From NCBI GenBank assembly GCA_030248195.1, contig JASAND010005711.1, forward strand, positions 1-64,000: DNA of 64,000 bases, in the 5' to 3' direction. Positions 21,701 through 34,141 of the stretch are shown piece by piece. Position numbers and translations under genes: made by a program. The notes under the pieces were generated by a model. The model saw only the letters and a list, made by a program, of their open reading frames with translations. It was not told the origin of the DNA and did not search any database. Each line of letters begins with the position of its first letter. Position 1 is the first letter of the stretch. This DNA is from Trissonchulus latispiculum. Its lineage: Eukaryota > Nematoda > Enoplea > Enoplida > Ironidae.

Positions 21701-23655
21701 GTTGAGGAGATGCACTCCGGAGTCCCCTTATAAGGGGGTGGGGGCCATTATAATATCGAAAGTGTTCGGCAATTATTTAAATTTTAATTAATTTATGTAA
21801 GCATTTAGCATTTGAACTTCGATCCAATCCAATTCGACTCCCCACGTGTTCTGCCGCAATACCGTGTAACTAAGGTCGTATCGCTCTTTTCGATCATTAA
21901 ACAATAGTTACGTACGTTGCGTCAACCCAAGCTTGCTATTTTCAATTGTAACCTGCTTAGCTTATTCATTATCTTCAGATCACGCTCCAAAGTACAGGGA
22001 CTCTGCTCCGCGCACGTTAATAGTCGTTAGGAACAATTTCATTGCATGATTTTACGTGTATATCTGTGTTCTCCCTCTGAGGTCATTCATTCTTTAAGTA
22101 GTAGTATGCCCATTGTTGGTCGGGCGCCGTTTTGAGCAGAACTGATTTCGCTGTCTCTGCTCTTTTCAAACTGATTCTCTGCATCTCTTTCCCCTTTTTT
22201 CTTCTTCGTGCTTTTAGGTGGCTCGTGAGCCCGGGCCGAACGGAATGATTCAGGTGACCATTTCTGGGGATCGTCGGAACTGTGACGATGCTGCGGACGC
22301 GATTCAGGGTCACATCACTGGGGAGCGTCCCTTCTCTGGGGGTGGCGGCGGTGGCGGCTATGGCGGGGGTGGGGGTCGTGGCGGTGGTGGATTTCGCGGG
22401 GGTCGTGGTGGCGGCGGCGGTTTCGGGGGTCGTGGGGGCGGTTATGGAGGTAGGCCGGCCACTGCGTTAGTCCTTGTCTTTTGCGTAACAGTTACAAATA
22501 AGAAATCCTGAAGTTATGGGTTTGAATCCTGCCTCTTGCCCGAATTTTTCGATAATCCCCATTTGTTCCTTCACATTACTTTAATTCCGTAGGTTTGTCT
22601 GTTTTTTACAACAGCACGTTTTATGGGTGATAATTCCCTGCACGCACACAATTGTAAAACCAATAGTTGCATTTGCAAATCTGGTGCGCGACAGTTTAAG
22701 GGGCGGTTAGCTTTGGACAAAATCGATAGCCAAGGAATTTTTTCTTACGTTTGTTACAAAATATTTCTTTTATTTGATGTTTCGTAGTAGACCCTAACGA
22801 GATAGTTAGCCAGCTGTTAGAAATCGGCTAAATCCACCACCGAATCGAAAGCGACGAATTGTCGAATCGGGATTTCGCCGAGGTTGCTAGAACGCTCTGT
22901 TTCATCACATTTGAACTTGGGGGGCCCCGCTGGGCGCTTGCAATAGTATCCCAAGAGGAATCACTAGGTCAAGTGCCAAATCTAGTGTACGTTTACAGAA
23001 CCATCACCCGTTGTATGCAAGTACGGTTCGAATATTCGATCATTTCGTGTACAGTGCGTTTGTTTGTCAATAGTGTAGTCCTCCCCCAGAGTTGGCATTT
23101 GCAAAATAAATTGGATAAAAATTGAGATGGAAAGGATTTGTTTTGCTGTTTGTAGGAGGCGGCGGTGGGGGCGGCGGCGGTCGCTGCTACAACTGTGGTC
23201 AGGACGGTCACTTTGCCAGAGAGTGTCGCCAGGGTGGCGGCGGCGGTGGAGGTGGTCGTAAGTCTCTGTCTACTTGTAATAGCTTGTGCTGTCTCTCTCT
23301 CTCTCTCCATTGTGTTGCGGTAGCATAGCGAGCCCCAGGGCGGACAACTCTGAGCAACTAATCTCCCCCAGACGGTCATTTTTTTCAATGCACTGCGGGA
23401 AGGGAACTCCCTGTTTGCTACAAAAAAATGCCTGTGTGCTTTTGGCAGTACGGCAATTGATATTCAACTGTTTTTGAAATATGTAGACATTCAGCCCTGA
23501 ATTAGATCTCACCTTTCTTCCCCTCACAGTGTCCCCGGGAAGTATATTTTTTGCAGTTCGACTCGGACCTTGTGTCGTTCTTTTGTTTGGTTTTAGTTCA
23601 CTTTCTTTTCGGCTTTTAATGACTGATTGTTTCCTTGGTTATTTTAGGTTACTAG
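18709..23655 (+). CDS. KH-RGG-CCHC zinc knuckle RNA-binding protein, copy 1 (148 residues)
   Basis: Exons: 18709-18757, 21629-21684, 22218-22449, 23156-23257, 23648-23655; GT-AG introns, phases 1, 0, 1, 1. The ATG lies in an exon starting after TTTTTCAG at 18628, so there is a 5' UTR intron. The KH domain occupies residues ~4-72 with the GRGG loop (VIGRGGSTI) at 17-20. A glycine/RGG-rich linker follows. One zinc knuckle [14 protein letters not shown] (CX2CX4HX4C) comes next, then a Gly run and a terminal RY supplied by the last exon (GT TAC TAG). This is the most diverged of the three copies: IQVTIS where the others have VPITIT, Asp at residue 31 where the others have Asn, and GRY reduced to RY after a Gly run. 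KH and CCHC domains bind single-stranded nucleic acid, so it is probably an RNA-binding protein. No orthologue name is assigned. The coding frame is intact. Confidence 0.88.
19790..20240. repeat. Foldback repeat (family with 26200-26800 and 62712-63178)
   Basis: The two halves are inverse copies around a centre near 20050: ATCCGTTTTTCGATTCAGC is matched by GCTGAATCGAAAAACGGA, and the match extends outward through GTTGCATAC/GTATGCAAC and CCAAGGGAAACCG/CGGTTTCCCTTGG. Boundaries are approximate. Related sequence (CAGGGGTTTTC, TTTAGCTCAGTATAAGC) recurs at 26640-26770 and 62930-63020. Confidence 0.65.
20244..20611. mobile_element. 368-bp MITE with CTGGGTTTTCT-type ends
   Basis: Left CTGGGTTATCT and right AGAGAAAACCCAG are inverted. 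The interior has CCCCACTTTTTTGGGCTTCC and GGTGCCCAGAAAATGCCAAA, both shared with 49130-49320, and in diverged form with 27578-27812. No coding capacity. Confidence 0.65.
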
Positions 23656-25060
23656 ACCACCGGTATTTGCGCCCTGGCACCATCTATCTAAAGAAGTCTC
23701 TATCCTTTATTGTTCTGTGTGAGTTGCTTGCCTTAGTTATGTATGTATACCGCCAACATCTTATTTCTTAAACAATACTAATATTAAGAGATTATAATTC
23801 GTCTATTTTTAAGAAGAAGAGTAAGCCACTAGAGGGTTTCTCTTCTTGGCATTGCGTAAAGGTGCTCCGTCCACAATACTAGAATGTTCCCCGGTGTGGT
23901 GAAGGGGGGGGGGGGTAGCCAAAATAAGCCCCCGTTTGGGGGGGTCGTCAAGACAGGCTAGAATTGGCTGAACATGATTGGCTACTTTGCGACCCCCCCA
24001 AAACGGGGACCACTTTTGCGTACCCCCCCCGCCACCAAACGGGGACCCCTTTTGCCTACCCCCCCCCCACCAAACGGGGACCCATTTTAGAACTGCAATG
24101 AAACTACCGTAATCCTCTGCTCACCCCTCACCAAACGGGGACCTCTTTTTAGCTTTCCAACCCCCCCCCCCCCCTGCGGAGGCGGGTATGTCCTGTCGAT
24201 TTGGCCGATCCCACCCCACCATACGGGAAACATTCGCCTATGCCGCAATGCCATGCCAAGGAGAGGAGCCCTCTAGTGGCTTACTCTTCTAATATATAGT
24301 GCTATTATGCACTCTTGCTAATATCATCGTTTTATTTGCCGAACTCGGAGTTAGCTCCGACGAGAATGTGCTTTCTTCCGTATATAAGTGTTGTGTTTGT
24401 TTATATCATAAAATGTTGTCTATTTCAGATACTTATGTACTGTTGTGCTTCGATGTAACCACATTTTGCCTATGATGGATAACTATGGTATGGTCCTGTC
24501 CATTCCCTGAGGGCTGGTTTTTGTTCAAAAGCGGTTGATTTGTGTCGGTTGTTCGGATGATGATTTCGATTGCCCCTTGGGACTTGGACTGACTATTAAC
24601 CTGCACTTTTCCTGATGTTTAAAAATCACCTATGTGAACTTTTTGCTTGGTTTTGGTTTTGTTTTCTGTTATTGTAAGTGTACTGTACGTAATTGTTTGA
24701 CGTTGTTTTTGATATTCTACCATCCGCTAATCTGGTTATATACCTGCATTCAAGTCATCTGGTATTTTTCCCTCTCATTAATCGCCAGTGGTTCCCCTTT
24801 CCCCGTTCGGTCTTGGTCTTAGCATAATTTTTGAGTCTCTCTCTTACAGTAATTTGTGCGTTGTGAAGAGCGGAATTATTGTCATCTTAGTTCGGGTCCT
24901 GTAAACTTGCTGATGTTGGGATTTTAAGTGGTTTTCCTATCCTCAATTATGTCTGTTTTTGGTTCCACCTGTAACCCATTTATATATCCTATTCTGTGTA
25001 AGAGTTCTCTTTTTTGTAACGCAAGTGGTTATCTGTACAATAAAAGATTTCTTCGTCAAG
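23656..25060 (+). other. 3' UTR of KH copy 1
   Basis: It runs from the stop codon to a canonical AATAAA at 25039-25044. It contains a 476-bp inverted-repeat element (23815-24290) and may contain introns, since acceptor-like TCTCTCTTACAG occurs at 24837-24849. It lacks the 3' UTR blocks that copies 2 and 3 share. Confidence 0.5.
23815..24290. mobile_element. 476-bp inverted-repeat element with ACGGGGACC tandem repeats
   Basis: The ends AGAAGAGTAAGCCACTAGAG and CTCTAGTGGCTTACTCTTCT are exact inverses. The inside has four degenerate tandem units around CACCAAACGGGGACC separated by C-runs. It lies in the 3' UTR region of KH copy 1. Confidence 0.75.
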
Positions 25061-25096
25061 TCTGTTTGGTCTTCAGATACTATTGGTGTTGTCTCC
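25039..25096 (+). terminator. Polyadenylation signal and GU-rich element, KH copy 1
   Basis: AATAAAAGATTTCTT starts at 25039 and is followed 32 bases after its end by GTGTTGTCTCCC. This matches the usual AAUAAA plus downstream GU-rich arrangement. The same module ends KIAA1143 at 49638. Confidence 0.7.
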
Positions 25097-25507
25097 CTTT
25101 TTGATCTATAAGCAGTTGTTATTATCTGTCATTATGGTCATGTTTAAGCTCAGTTAGTTCCGAGATAAGTTATTTCATTTTGGCTAAATTTTTTTGAAGG
25201 TAGCCATGCACATAAGCTTGAAACCTGCGTTAAAATGCTCGTATGAGAGACCTTCGGGCCAGTCCTATCCTTCGGGTGAATTTGAGAACGTTATGCTGTT
25301 TGCTGTCGGTCTAGTGAAAGTAGTACTTCGGTGTTGAGTTGCGAAAGCACTTCAAGTTCTATTGTTTACAGAACCTTATGCACTTGTGGCTGTTGTAACA
25401 AGTCGTCCACTGTTAGGGTGAGGTCTGGTTTCTGTCTTTACCTGTTGACTAGATTGCAATTATACGCTTAGAATTAGAATTAGTTTTATATAACGAACTG
25501 ATGTATT

Positions 25508-25806
25508 CAGGGTATTTTTTAGGGATTTTTTCCGGGGGGGGCTTCATTTTTTGTATAAATGAGCCAAAAAATGGTATTTTTTGGCGTATTTTGCATGGTG
25601 AAGCACAAAAAGTTCTCAAAAATGCCTGGATTTAAGGTATAAATAGCCATTTTTACGAAAAAATCTCCGGCGAAGCCGGAAAATTTTTGAAAATTTGACC
25701 ATTTTTGGAAAAAATGTAGACCTCATTAAGGGGGCAGACCAAAATCCCGGGGGGGGGGCGATTTCGGGGGGGCCACCGCCCCCCCCCCCTGTAAAAAAAT
25801 ACCCTG
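25508..25806. mobile_element. 299-bp MITE with CAGGGTATTTTTTA ends
   Basis: CAGGGTATTTTTTA at the left and TAAAAAAATACCCTG at the right. A G-run lies inside the left end, a G/C-run pair at the right, and the middle has AATGAGCCAAAAAATGG. The internal sequence recurs at about 46035-46200 and the ends recur at 46925-47232. Confidence 0.7.
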
Positions 25807-28800
25807 TGTATTGGTGAACTTTTCATTCCGTTCCGGATCTTGGGTTCAGGGCAGAACTGATTTGGGGAGGGAGGTCCTTCCCTCCACCTCCCGTAGGAGT
25901 AAGCCTGGTCAATCCCGTCTTTACACTGATTTTTTGCTTTCATACTGTCACTGGCTGAATGGCCTCAGCCATGTGCTTGTTATGCTAGGCGTTAGCATTG
26001 CAAGCTAATGTCTGTCTCAAAATGTGTGTAGAAAGCTTATCACTTTTTTCGGCCACTTCACCCCTGTCGGTATAGTATGTTCCCGTTAGGAGCCAGTGAC
26101 AGCGCATTTGAAATATTGTCTGTCTGACGGTGCATAAACTGCAATCGCAATTATCCAAGGTCTTCTCTCAGACTATCGAGGCGTCCATTATATAGTCACC
26201 GTCATGAAGGCGTCGTGGCAGCGCACACCTAGCAAGCGCCCCTTGCACAGATTTGGTCGATTGCTCATAGGATGAATGCCCAACGTATTCCTGGATGATT
26301 GTTGGAGTGGCACCTGGTTAGGAGTCGGAAGGAACAATGACCAGAGTAGGTCTATTGTCCAAGGATCCAAATTTTCGTTTTTGCGGCCGTGCAAAGAGCA
26401 AGTCGAGGAGGTTGAAACAACGTCTGGGGAAATAAGGATGGATCTTTTGCGCTCCCCCCCAGCCCTAACTTTTGGTTTTTTGACCAATAACTTTGAAATT
26501 TGGTGTGGGGCATACTGGCGGCTGGTGAATTCAAAAATTAAAAATTTTTTCAATTTTTAAAACTTAAAAATTTAAAATTTTTGGTTTGTCAAGGGGGGAC
26601 CAAGGGCAACCAAAAAGTTTTTGAAAAATCTTGCTGAAAACTTGCATACAGGGGTTTTCTGGGGCGCCGAGCACGAATCTGAAGTCAGTTTTTCGTTTCA
26701 GCTTTTCTTTAGCTCAGTATAAGCTAAAGCTGTAAGCTTAGCATGTAAGCTTATACTGAGCTAACAGGGGAAAGCTCAAAAGATCCATAAAGATCCTACT
26801 TTTTCCGGAATAAGCCCTAGAAATTGGTATAGTGGATATTATAGTTTAGCATCATACATGCGAAGGGGTGTACCAGATATACCCTAATTTGTGGCGGGAC
26901 CGCGCAGTGCGAGCAAGGCGTTAAAGCTGCGCAAGAAAACATCGATTTACCCAGAGAAATTAGTTCTAATTAAAGAAAATTCTGTCTTATTTCAATTATA
27001 CAACAGTGCGAAAATTTAGAAGAGCGCATTATACACCGTCAATGAAATGAATAAACGAGTAGGACACTCAAGAAGGGGCTCCTTCTCCTGCCGGAGAAAA
27101 TGCCATCACTGTTTCTTACCCTACGAATCGGGTAAAAAACACCGGCGGATAAACAATACTAAAAATGACCTCGTTATTCTGCCAAGCACTAATTTAAGTT
27201 TCTATTGGAAATGCACCGGGGCCGGGGCCTGGAAACTGGGGGTCCAAATCGAAAATTTTCAAAAATTTTCTTGAAAATTCAAATTTTGCAATAATTTCTG
27301 ATATACAAACGTTGCTATCGTTGTTTTCATGAAAATCGGTAGGAAAACAAACAATTTGTAGCACTTTTTGACATTTGAAATTTCAAAAGTTTGGTCAAAA
27401 ATGTTAATTTACAAAATTTTGCTAATTTGTGCCTCGGTCGGGACCGGGGCCTGACTACACGGGCCGGGGCCAGGCCCCGGTGCATCCCTAGTTTCTGTAT
27501 TTTCGGCCATGCTAAATAGTCAAATAGTCAAGTACGAGTGATGTCAGCCCATGAAATGACCGGATAAAACCGCTGTTCCCCCCCCCACTGTTTTGGGCTT
27601 CCCCCACTCACCCTAAGGTGCCCAGAAACTGCCAAATTTTGAGGATTTTGGGTTAAAATTTTTGGCCAAAATCAGCTGTTTTGGTGCCACAACTTAATTT
27701 TTGAGCACTTTTAAGCTTAGTTATAGTAGTATATGTAGAAAACAGGCTTTTTATACTGCATTTTTAGCTCATTTTATTCCCCCCACTTATTTTTGCCTAA
27801 AAAACCCCAGACACTTACAAATGTAGTTACGATTTTAGAGCCAATTCCTTTTCCATCCTGCTCATACACTGGATTAATTACTCACTCCAAACGTTTCTTC
27901 ATGAAATTAATCCATTTCTTTGTAGATACTTCCATGTTTTTATGAAGTCAATCTTGTTTTCCCTTGCTGGTAAAAGTGTAATAGTAAGAAAATTACAGGT
28001 TCTAAATAATAGAAAATTTGTCTTTAACTGCCATCCCTTCTTGAGATTATCAGAACGCAAAACTGTGCACTTTAAACATGAAATCATGAAATCCAAGTTC
28101 GTAAACCTATCTTATCTTGCATGCTACCTCTTGTAGTGATAGGTCCGATCTCTCTAACCTTGAATTTCTGAAATACGTAATGGTCTCCTTAATTTCTTTC
28201 AACTGATCACTTATGTATGCTGCATTTAATATTCATGTTAAGCGTGAATTATCTGCATTTAATTTTTTTCGAAAGGAGTGTATTGAGATTTTGAGTCAAA
28301 GTGATAATTTTTCAAAGATCAATTTTCAATTTTAATGCGTTAAAGTTAAAGCAGATGCCTAAGTGGTCCCGAAAATGAAAAATGTTGTATCAAGTATATA
28401 CGTGAGCTTGAGCAGTACATATCTTGTCAAATTGGATGTCAAATTGAAAAAGTGGCATTCAAACTGATTCTCTTCGTTTTTGAGTCATATTGTGTGTGAC
28501 ATGGGACAATTTTTGCGAAATCTTAGTATGCATATTCTGAAGAAACACTCCGATAAACCGATATTTTGGTTAAATTTATGAGGATTCTGTTAACTATAAA
28601 TGTTACGGGTTAGTTATCGTTATCATTAGATATAGTTATCACAATTTCTACCCACATTTAGTTAACTGTTAAAACCAAGCGGAAAGATATATGCTATAAA
28701 CACTATATAAGTGCGGAAGTTGAACATATTTCTTGAAAGTTTTCACCTCGGGCACATCCAAAAATGTCTACATCTACCCTGATTTGTCAAAACCGTTATC

Positions 28801-30130
28801 GATCGTTTCAAGCTTTTTCGCATCATACGTGCCAACTGAATATGCTGAAATTCTCGAGATACATGTTATAGGGGGGCGCGAGAGCGACCCCCTATAATAT
28901 GGGTGTAAAAGGCGCTGCGCGGCCCTATGAGACTCGTTCGAGCACCGTGCCAGCTCATACTGAACGAAACTCGGCAAGTTTGGTATCGTTGGAATCTACA
29001 CGACGAGTACAACAAGTTGCAAAAAAGTTTTGGTCAAAATTTTCAACTTTGAAAATTTTCGCTTCCGGACAAGTTAGGTCCGTTTGTTTTTTTTTCTGTG
29101 TTAGTCACGCTTGGAAAAGGGCTATTTTGTGCAGAGGTGTTTGAAAGATGTGAGCATTTTCAGCCGGAAAGGTTTGTATTTTCTGAATGCCGATATGGTC
29201 CCATGTGCCCCGCGCTATATTTTTTCGCTGCCCGGCCCGGCATGCCACCTGGCCGGCCGGCCAAAAGTGGCCTGACGGCGTTTTTGGTCAAAAAACGGCC
29301 ATTTTGTGTCACGCCCACAGGGCTCAGGGAACAAGCTAGAGACACGCGGTTTGTTGCATGAACAAGTACGGAGGGGATACTAGTGCATAACGTTGGCCGA
29401 TTTTTGATTTAGGTCCTGGACCGTTCAGGCGGCCGGCCCAAAGGAAGTCGGTCCAAACGGCCATTTTCGGAAAAGTTTCTACTGTAAACGGCTAAACATA
29501 TGAAACTTGGTGAAAATTATGTCTGTAGTAAGGGGGAACTGTAGCTATGTTAGTTGGTGCACTCTCTAGCTTCCACCGTGCTGTATGTGCTGTCCCAAAC
29601 ACAGCACCGTCGATAACAAGTTATTCATTCGTCACTGGTATTTGAAATTCGGCATACAGATAGTTTAGGACATGACAAACTATTATAGATACGTTTCGTA
29701 TACTTATTACGATGTTTCTATGTGGTTGCGCTGCAGTAGAGTGTTGCTGAAGTATAGCACGGCCTATAACTAGCTACAGGTAAGTTGCAATCGTCCGAAA
29801 TTTTGCACACAAGTGCGGCAGAGCATTGCAAATCATGCCGTATGAGTTTCCTTCACCGACAGTAAAGTTTGCATCTGGTTGCGCTGAAGTAGAGTGCTGC
29901 TGAAGTACAGCACGGCCTATAACTAGCTACAGAAGAGTTGCAATTGTCCGAAATCTTGCATACAAGTGCGGCAGAGCATTGCGGCAGAAAAAGGAAGAAC
30001 TTGGAACTTTTCAAGCTTCTTTGTTCTGTACTTTCGGTTGACTGTTAATGATTGGCGGAATTTTTAAAGTTTCTTTCACACAGCTTTAACGTTTTTGCTT
30101 TTTACTGAGAACCTTAAAAATGAAATAGGA
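25807..30130. other. Intergenic region with degraded repeats, no gene seen
   Basis: It includes foldback-related sequence at 26200-26800, a MITE relative at 27578-27812 and a GC-rich hairpin start at 28868-28920 (GGGGGGCGCG...CGACCCCC followed by TATAATATGGGTG). It also holds a duplicated ~90-bp unit at 29739-29985. Reading frames near 26276, 27047 and 29098 lack domain signal and track repeats. Confidence 0.55.
29739..29985. repeat. Direct duplication of a ~90-bp unit
   Basis: GCACGGCCTATAACTAGCTA and the following ~70 bases, ending AAGTGCGGCAGAGCATTGC, occur at about 29757 and again at about 29913 with few differences. Confidence 0.75.
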
Positions 30131-30824
30131 CAAGAATAAAAATGCTCCGGTGGAGCATGAAAAATGCAATATGGGTGACACTGGGTTTTAAGCGGACAGA
30201 GGACTAGGTTTTTAAACGTTAATATGGGAGGGGCAGGTTGTAAATGCCAGGAGGACTAGGTTAAAAGCGCACTAATATGGACCAGCTTCGCTGAACAACC
30301 CATATTCGCGGTCACTCATGCTCCACTCCACATGACATACGAGTAATATCTACATTCTTCAGCTTTCAAAGCAAGCGGGACGATTTTGAAATATTAAAGC
30401 TTATTCCAAATAAACAATGCAGTTCTGATAGAAAGGTGTTCAAGGTGTTTTTTCTGCACTGTCAGCGCAGAATCTTGTGTTAAGTTGATGCGAAAAGCAG
30501 TTGACGTTATGTACGTGTATTATTAAGTTGTATAATAAGGAGCACGACCACATACTTGCAGGCCATGCTGACAAATCGTACAATTTTCCGAAGAACTGCC
30601 AATAGCAATATATAGCAATCAGCAGCCGATAGAAACTCTGGACAGTTTTCGCGAATATGGGTTGTTCAGCGAAGCTGGTCTATATTAGTGCGCTTTTAAC
30701 CTAGTCCTCCTGGCATTTACAACCTGCCCATATTAACGTTTTAAAACCTAGTCCTCTGTCCGCTTAAAACCCAGTGTCACCCACATTGCATTTTTCATGC
30801 TCCACCGGAGCATTTTTATTCTTG
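30131..30824. mobile_element. Foldback element with ~180-bp arms (GGAGCATTTTT family)
   Basis: The left arm 30131-30311 starts CAAGAATAAAAATGCTCC and the right arm 30650-30824 is its inverse. Each arm includes AATATGGG motifs and ends at AACCCATATTCGCG. The ~340-bp centre is unique. Confidence 0.85.
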
Positions 30825-30965
30825 TATATATAAACGTAGCCGCTACGCGGGGGTCTGGGAAGCAGAGCCACCGAGAAGTTGAATAATTTTTGTAAATTGC
30901 AACAAAAGTTAAAATGAAAACGTTTAAAAAGATTAATTACCAAATCGCACAAATATGGATTGTGC

Positions 30966-33680
30966 TATCATAGGGGTCGCGGCAGCGACCCCTATAATAT
31001 GTGTGAAAAGTGGCTGGAGACAGTGTAAAATAAGCTGCGCAGAAGCTGCGCAAAATCCTGCGCAGATCCTGCGCAGATTTCATGCGCAAATTGTAGAGCA
31101 CATCGAGTTTAGTATGTCTGTGAAGTTTCAGCCCCGTATCACTTACCGTTAAAAAGTTGCGCCCCGGACCGGTTATGGCGGCGATGTTTTTTTTTTCCGG
31201 TTTCTCCTATTTGATGGTTGTATTGTACATAATGTTCGCCGCTTTCACGTGATCTGCAGCGGAGGGCCAACCTAAAGGGCTATGGGGTCTAGTAGTACCC
31301 TCTAAAGAATTTAAGAATCACAACTTTTTTTTGCGCCGCAGCTGCGCCACAGCGCCGCAGTGGCGCCGCAAAGTCGGCTCATAGCGAAAAGTGACCATTT
31401 TTGTGGTCGTCGCTCAGGTCGAACGTTACGAGCTGGAGCTGATTTCTTTTTATATTCAGAAATTACATATATTGAACTAACTAACGGTCCAGGTTGCGTT
31501 TCTCTATCACTTCCCTAGCGACCACAGTGGCCCGTCAAAGATGGCGAAAATTCGAAAAATGAAAAATCGAAATTTCTCGCTATCTATTTAACTTTGAACG
31601 CTCAAATCTTCCATACAATGGTTTTCTGGCACGGAGAATCGATTCCCGCAGTCAGTTTTACCGTCAGACCCACCCATCTTGCTGGGCTGGTTCCACTTTG
31701 CCGTCGGGAGGGTCAAGTCGGAAACCGCTTCCTGGAGGTCCATACTAGGCTTTACCTGGCCTCTCAAAACTTTGTCTATAGGGGTTTTCTGGTGCGCCCA
31801 GCTCATTCCCGGTGTCCTTTTTGCCGTAGGACTCATCCATCTTGCTGTGCTGGTTCCACTTTGCCGTCTGGAGGGTCATGTCGGAAACCGCTTCCTGGAG
31901 GTCCATAGTAGGCTCTACCTGGCCTCTCAAAACTTTGTCTATAGGGGTTTTCTGGTGCGCCCAGCTCATTCCCGGTGTCCTTTTTGCCGTAGGACTCATC
32001 CATCTTGCTGTGCTGGTTCCACTTTGCCGTCTGGAGGGTCATGTCGGAAACCGCTTCCTGGAGGTCCATAGTAGGCTCTACCTGGCCTCCCAAAACTTTG
32101 TCTATAGGCGTTTTCTGGTGTGCCCAGCTCATTCCCGGTATCCGTTTTGCCGTCCGACGTACCTATTTTGCTGGGCTGGTTCCACTTTGCCGTTTGAAGG
32201 GTCAGTCGGGTGGGGGGTCAAGTGGTCGAAAATAAAATTTTTCAAAAGTGGTCAAATTTGGTACCAAATGAAAGCCCTAAGCGAGCTGAGCAACGTTTGT
32301 CATAGAACTGCATGCTCAAAGTGGCTGTAGAGTGCTGTGAGGTTGGGGTGGGGACTTAGGCGATTTTCGGTCAAAAATGAAAGTTTTCAAAAGTGGTCAA
32401 ATTTGGTACCAAATGAAAGCCCTAAGCGAGCTGAGCAACTTTTGTCATAGAACTGCATGCTCAAAGTGGCTGTAGAGTGCTGTGGTGGGGTGGGGTGAGG
32501 ACTTAGGCGATTTTCGGTCAAAAATGAAAGTTTTCAAAAGTGGTCAAATTTGGTACCAAATGAAAGCCCTAAGCGAGCTGAGCAACTTTTGTCATAGAAC
32601 TGCATGCTCAAAGTGGCTGTAGAGTGCTGTGGTGGGGTGGGGTGGGGACTTAGGCGATTTTCGGTCAAAAATGAAAGTTTTCAAAAGTGGTCAAATTTGG
32701 TACCAAATGAAAGCCCTAAGCGAGCTGAGCAACTTTTGTCATAGAACTGCATGCTCAAAGTGGCTGTAGAGTGCTGTGGTGGGGTGGGGTGGGGACTTAG
32801 GCGATTTTCGGTCAAAAATGAAAGTTTTCAAAAGTGGTCAAATTTGGTACCAAATGAAAGCCCTAAGCGAGCTGAGCAACTTTTGTCATAGAACTGCATG
32901 CTCAAAGTGGCTGTAGAGTGCTGTGGTGGGGTGGGTGGGGACTTAGGCGATTTTCGGTCAAAAATGAAGTTTTCAAAAGTGGTCAAATTTGGTACCAAAT
33001 GAAAGCCCTAAGCGAGCTGAGCAACTTTTGTCATAGAACTGCATGCTCAAAGTGGCTGTAGAGTGCTGTGGTGGGGTGGGGTGGGGACTTAGGCGATTTT
33101 CGGTCAAAAATGAAAGTTTTCAAAAGTGGTCAAATTTGGTACCAAATGAAAGCCCTAAGCGAGCTGAGCAACTTTTGTCATAGAACTGCATGCTCAAAGT
33201 GGCTGTAGAGTGCTGTGGTGGGGTGGGGTGGGGACTTAGGCGATTTTCGGTCAAAAATGAAAGTTTTCAAAAGTGGTCAAATTTGGTACCAAATGAAAGC
33301 CCTAAGCGAGCTGAGCAACTTTTGTCATAGAACTGCATGCTCAAAGTGGCTGTAGAGTGCTGTGGTGGGGTGAGGTGGGGACTTAGGCGATTTTCGGTCA
33401 AAAATGAAAGTTTTCAAAAGTGGTCAAATTTGGTATCAAATGAAAGCCCTAAGTGAGCTGAGCAACTTTTGACATGGAACCATCCACCAATATTTGCTGT
33501 GCCAAATAACGTCACGTGCCCATGAAACTTTTGTCTTTACTTCTTCAACCGGAATTTAAAGGATATATATACCTATTTATATTTATTATATATTTAAAGG
33601 ATATTTAAAGGATATATATACGATACAGCCAACACACACATATTATCCTCTTTTGTGCGGAGCATTTTTGTTACTTGTTT
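30966..33680. mobile_element. Composite minisatellite element, copy 2 (largest)
   Basis: It starts TCATAGGGGTCGCGGCAGCG, a hairpin closing with CGACCCCTAT, and continues through the GCTGCGCAGAAGCTGCGCA block and a CGCCGCAGCTGCGCC block. The 163-bp units start at 31681, 31844, 32007 and 32170. They are followed by nine 147-bp units (starts 32243, 32388, 32535, 32682, 32829, 32974, 33121, 33268, 33415). The right end is GGAGCATTTTTGTTACTTG. The first ~700 bp are almost identical to 43718-44420. Confidence 0.8.
32225..33480. repeat. 147-bp minisatellite, nine units
   Basis: The unit contains CAAAAGTGGTCAAATTTGG, GAAAGCCCTAAGCGAGCTGA, GCATGCTCAAAGTGGCTGTA and a GTGGGGTGGGGTGGGG run. Spacing is 147 bp for most units and 145 for two. 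The middle units are almost identical, suggesting recent expansion or homogenisation. Confidence 0.9.
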
Positions 33681-33729
33681 TAAATTCCTGTATAAATTCG
33701 CTTAGTGAAACTTAGTGCAAAATGTTCGG

Positions 33730-34010
33730 TCTTTAACTAAAGTAGGCGGGATCTGGGGGCGGCAGCCCCCAGCTAAAAGCCATTTTTAGAATATATATGG
33801 CTAGGGTTAAACCTATTTTTTGAACAAATTTTGTAAAAATTTTAGAATTGTACTTAAGAAATAAGTTTTCCTGAGTTAATTAATGAAATTAGCGCGTTAA
33901 TTAATAATAAAATTTCCCCCGACAAGGCAAATTTTCCGGGGGGGGGGGGCAAATTGGTTTCGGGGAGGGGAATTCCCCCCTCTGGCCCTCCACTGCCTAC
34001 GCCCCTGCCC
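33730..34010. mobile_element. Probable G/C-run MITE upstream of KH copy 2
   Basis: GGGGGCGGCAGCCCCC-type hairpin at the left, then a G-run, then CCTCCACTGCCTACGCCCC at the right, resembling the CGTAGGC-type ends of hAT-like MITEs. Boundaries were not resolved. Confidence 0.4.
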
Positions 34011-34141
34011 TCAAGGAGTGATTCCCTAGAATAAGCCCAGGTTCTTACTTCTGTATTGTATATATATTTTCAGCGGTTGGTGTTTGTGTGCTTCGTGTTA
34101 ATCCTGGTTGTTAATCCTGTGTTTGGTTCGGTTGCTTCATC

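Noticed and set aside
29098..29361. 87-residue open frame
   Set aside because: Lies in repeat-like DNA with a minus-strand shadow frame; no homology or splice support.
31594..32330. Long overlapping frames with repeated VPLCRLEGHVGNRFLEVH-type peptides
   Set aside because: They are translations of the 163-bp minisatellite, which is open in several frames on both strands because units lack stops; no domain, start context or splice support.
32225..33480. Regular direct repeats resembling a CRISPR array
   Set aside because: Units are 147 bp with no unique spacers, and the context is eukaryotic.
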